Shown here: piece by piece, positions 13,775 through 15,829 of the stretch | How positions within the stretch are numbered: the first letter of the stretch is position 1 | Layout of the letters: each line of letters opens with the position of its first letter | From: JAMXLO01 sp035569235 | Lineage (GTDB): Bacteria > Pseudomonadota > Alphaproteobacteria > Acetobacterales > Acetobacteraceae | NCBI GenBank assembly: GCA_035569235.1 | Contig: DATMND010000122.1 | Coordinates: forward strand, 1 to 15,829 | Direction of reading: 5' to 3' | Length of the DNA stretch: 15,829 nucleotides | Translations under genes and position numbers: made by a program | Notes under the pieces: model-generated | What the model was told of the DNA's origin: nothing | Seen by the model: the letters and a program-made list of their open reading frames with translations, nothing else | The model's database searches: none

Positions 13775-14919
13775 AGATCACCGAAATCATCGCGCATCCG
13801 CTGTCTGTCGCGCTGGCGCAGCCCCGATGGACTGCGCACGAGCTCATGGACCGCGCTCAGCTCGTGCTTGTCGAAGTCCGCACCGACCAGGGCATCGTCG
13901 GCTTCGGCGAGATCTCCGGTGGCCCGCAGAATGTGATCTGCGATCTGGTGAAGCTGTTCGCCCCGGTGGTCGAGGGCATGGACCCGCTTGGCCACACGGA
14001 GGTCTGGACGAAGTTATTCGCACTGACATCGCCGCGCCCGGGTGGTCTTGGCGGCTGGGATGGCATGCCTGCGCCGCTGCCGCGCAACCAGCGGCCGCAG
14101 ATCATGGCGGCGATCGGCGGGATCGACATTGCCTTGTGGGACATCAAGGGCAAGGCAGCCGGGTTGCCGGTGTTTCGCATCCTCGGCGGCACACGGACGG
14201 ACGTGTTCACCTATGCGACCGGCGGGTACTATCTGGAAGGCGAGCCGCTCGCCGCCGCGGCCGATGAACTCGCGGGTTTCGTTTCTGCCGGCTATCGCGC
14301 CGTCAAACTCAAGTGCGGTGCGCTGTCGCTGCATGATGAAGTGGCGCGGATCCGCGCGGTGCGCGAGGCGATTGGCCCCGATGTGTTGTTCATGCTGGAC
14401 ATGAACGCGCCCCATGATGTCGCGGGTTGCATCAGGTTCGCGGCGGCGGTCGCGCCCTACGACATATTCTGGCTGGAGGAGCCGCTGCACTGGTATCTAC
14501 AGCCAGCGGATTTCCGGCGCCTCGCCGCGACGTCCTCCATTCCGCTGGCGCATGGTGAGCGGGAGTGGCACCGCTACACCGTGCGCGATTTCATCGACTC
14601 CGGCGCGATCCGCTATGTTCAGTTCGATTCCACGCGGCATGCCGGATTCACCGAATCGCTGCGGATCGCGCATTATGCGGAGCAGAAGGGCGTGCTGATC
14701 GCACCGCATTCGGTCGGGCATTTGCACGGCCATCTGGTCTCGGCGTTCGGCGATGCCGCGTTCGCCGCCGAATCGCATGGCGATCCGGGCCGCCACCCCC
14801 TGCACCATGCGATTTACCGCGGCGGCGCCGAAGTGAGGAATGGCATGGTGCGCTTGTCGGAGGCGCCGGGTTTCGGGCTGGAAATCGATTGGAAGGGCGT
14901 CGAGAAATTCCGGGCGTGA
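13771..14919 (+). CDS. Enolase-superfamily enzyme (mandelate racemase/muconate lactonizing type)
   Basis: A 382-residue metal-dependent enzyme that abstracts a proton next to a carboxylate, giving racemisation, cycloisomerisation or, most often in relatives, sugar-acid dehydration. The N-terminal capping domain covers about 1-125 and the barrel follows. Catalytic features: K179-x-K181 (VKLKCG) on strand 2; metal ligands D210 (MLDMNAP), E236 (WLEEPL) and E263 (HGEREW); and H313 (IAPHSVGH) late in the barrel. With a Lys on one face and a His on the other, either acid-base route is possible. N212 beside the first ligand is common in acid-sugar dehydratases. Length is normal and all residues intact. 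It starts at ATG 13771 inside the hydrolase stop (ATGA), which argues for a joint pathway. Exact substrate not readable. The palindrome at 15014 lies about 95 bases downstream of its stop. Confidence 0.92.
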   Translation: MKITEIIAHPLSVALAQPRWTAHELMDRAQLVLVEVRTDQGIVGFGEISGGPQNVICDLVKLFAPVVEGMDPLGHTEVWTKLFALTSPRPGGLGGWDGMPAPLPRNQRPQIMAAIGGIDIALWDIKGKAAGLPVFRILGGTRTDVFTYATGGYYLEGEPLAAAADELAGFVSAGYRAVKLKCGALSLHDEVARIRAVREAIGPDVLFMLDMNAPHDVAGCIRFAAAVAPYDIFWLEEPLHWYLQPADFRRLAATSSIPLAHGEREWHRYTVRDFIDSGAIRYVQFDSTRHAGFTESLRIAHYAEQKGVLIAPHSVGHLHGHLVSAFGDAAFAAESHGDPGRHPLHHAIYRGGAEVRNGMVRLSEAPGFGLEIDWKGVEKFRA

Positions 14920-15013
14920 TGTTCGGGACCGGCGCTGTCATCGGTCAGTGCACGGCTGACACCAAGCGCCCTAAGGGTTGACTCTCCGGGCAGGCGCAGC
15001 GTCACCGCAAAAC

Positions 15014-15092
15014 CGTCATGGCCGGGCTTGACCCGGCCATCTTTGCAGCCGCCGTGCAGGTACAGATGGCCGGGTCAAGCCCGGCCATGACG
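15014..15092. repeat. Perfect nested inverted repeat (REP-like), 29-base arms
   Basis: The arms at 15014-15042 and 15064-15092 are exact reverse complements separated by 21 bases. As in the element at 3581-3668, each arm contains a smaller palindrome (ATGGCCGGG, short loop, CCCGGCCAT). It too lies between the ends of two converging genes. The arm core is of a type I recall as frequent between genes in Bradyrhizobium and other alphaproteobacteria. Possible roles: bidirectional terminator, or a non-autonomous mobile repeat. Confidence 0.88.
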
Positions 15093-15121
15093 TGTGTGTG
15101 GCCAGTGCCGTGCGTCAACAT

Positions 15122-15829
15122 TTAGGACGCTTGGTATGGCACCCCGGCAATTGGAATGGCCGACGCACTCGGACGCCGCACGCGCAGCATCCGGCCCGCA
15201 TCGTCCGGCCGATCCGCGCCGAGATAGGCCTTCAACAGTGTGAACCGCACCAGATCGAGCTGCGCGTGGCTGCCGCCGATGCGTTCCAGTTCATCGGCGA
15301 TTGGTTCAAGCGCGTCGATCGCGGTGGAAAAATCCCGCCGTTCGAACGCGGCGAAGGCATGTGACACCACCGGAACAAACGGGCCGGACGGATAACGACC
15401 GGCACGCGCAAGTTCTTCGATCTGCCGCACGCGCGTATCCAGTGCCGTGTCATCGCCGGCCACGGCCAACGCGACCGCGATGTGCATGTCGGAGAACGCC
15501 GCCCCGGCGCGCGGAAACGCGCGGTTGGCGAAGTCGTGCGTCACGCGCCATGCTGCGGTGTCACGCGGATGCCCGGCGAGTTCCCAGCGCCACAGGAAAG
15601 AAACCGCATCGTTCAACTTGCCGCGCGGCGGTCCGCTGTGCACATCGGGCGCGAAGGCCTCCCGGAACAGCCGGGACGCCGCCGCCGAATCGCCGGCCTC
15701 AAGGTGGCCGAGTGCGAGATGCCAGCTCAGATGGCTGTAGAGCGGGGCGTTGCGCGGATAGGTGGTCAGCCACGACGCCAGGAAGGCGCGGGCCGCATCC
15801 GGATCGCCCTCCTCATAGCAAAGATGCGC
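15122..15829 (-). CDS. TTC38-like tetratricopeptide protein, C-terminal 235 residues (cut by right window edge)
   Basis: The frame is open from the window edge to a TAA at 15122. It encodes an all-helical, Ala/Leu-rich protein of the family related to eukaryotic TTC38, a soluble repeat protein without a known biochemical activity. Visible blocks include CYEEGDPDAARAFLASWL, APLYSHLSWHLALGHLEAGD, LNDAVSFLWRWELAG, SDMHIAVALAVAGDD and FAAFERRDFSTAIDALEPI; SHLSWHLAL and DAVSFLWRWELAG are the parts that point to this family. The first Met in the frame inside the window (15643) is not the start, because the pattern continues upstream without a break. Bacterial members are about 400-460 residues, so roughly half is missing. 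It converges on the enolase-family gene with the palindrome between. No partner visible. Repeat structure probably mediates protein contacts. Confidence 0.82.
   Translation of the reverse strand, partial: AHLCYEEGDPDAARAFLASWLTTYPRNAPLYSHLSWHLALGHLEAGDSAAASRLFREAFAPDVHSGPPRGKLNDAVSFLWRWELAGHPRDTAAWRVTHDFANRAFPRAGAAFSDMHIAVALAVAGDDTALDTRVRQIEELARAGRYPSGPFVPVVSHAFAAFERRDFSTAIDALEPIADELERIGGSHAQLDLVRFTLLKAYLGADRPDDAGRMLRVRRPSASAIPIAGVPYQAS

Noticed and set aside
1..15829. tRNA, rRNA, CRISPR array, prophage or toxin-antitoxin module
   Set aside because: No cloverleaf, regular direct-repeat array, phage structural gene or paired small toxin gene was seen on either strand; the lone ribbon-helix-helix gene has no toxin next to it.

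Overview
The window looks like a chromosomal segment from a high-GC alphaproteobacterium, most likely of the Acetobacteraceae (Rhodospirillales). This rests on a shikimate kinase fused to 3-dehydroquinate synthase, a ribbon-helix-helix protein of the alphaproteobacterial RHH_4 type, a ClpS2-like adaptor, and palindromic intergenic elements of a kind common in this class. The family-level placement is inference from remembered gene families, not from a search.

Layout, left to right. (1) 1-1975: the N-terminal two thirds of a cytochrome P450 (minus, running off the left edge), a divergent small ribbon-helix-helix protein (plus), and a convergent DUF2889 protein (minus) whose stop codon overlaps that of the ribbon-helix-helix gene. 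(2) 2290-3531: a low-GC gene that fuses a cyclic-nucleotide-binding-like domain to a CPBP-type membrane protease-like domain with altered signature residues, followed by a large nested palindrome. (3) 3686-6494: a housekeeping block with aroK-aroB fused (minus) and, divergent from it, a 47-residue membrane miniprotein followed by the tyrosine recombinase xerD, which appears to start at CTG. (4) 6670-11261: a lower-GC stretch with a GNAT acetyltransferase, a cupredoxin lipoprotein, an MFS organic-acid transporter and an FAD-dependent phytoene-desaturase-like oxidoreductase. (5) 11509-12218: a conserved small protein with a Cys/His cluster, convergent with clpS. (6) 12545-14919: a two-gene operon of a class C beta-lactamase-fold hydrolase and an enolase-superfamily dehydratase/racemase, with overlapping stop and start. 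(7) 15014-15092: a second large palindrome. (8) 15122-15829: the C-terminal half of a TTC38-like tetratricopeptide protein running off the right edge.

The genes do not form one large pathway. The block at 3686-6494 is core metabolism and chromosome maintenance: aromatic amino-acid precursor synthesis, and chromosome-dimer resolution at dif. The 12545-14919 pair looks like a small catabolic operon in which an esterase or lactonase-like enzyme could release an acid that the enolase-family enzyme then acts on (inference). The 2290-3531 gene and the 6670-11261 block are visibly lower in GC than their neighbours and look like accessory DNA set between core genes. I saw no tRNA, rRNA, CRISPR array, transposase or phage gene. 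No multi-gene system that I could call new is evident. The most unusual objects are the sensor-protease-like fusion at 2290-3531, the CTG start of xerD coupled to the miniprotein, the Cys/His protein at 11509-11886, and the two nested palindromes.
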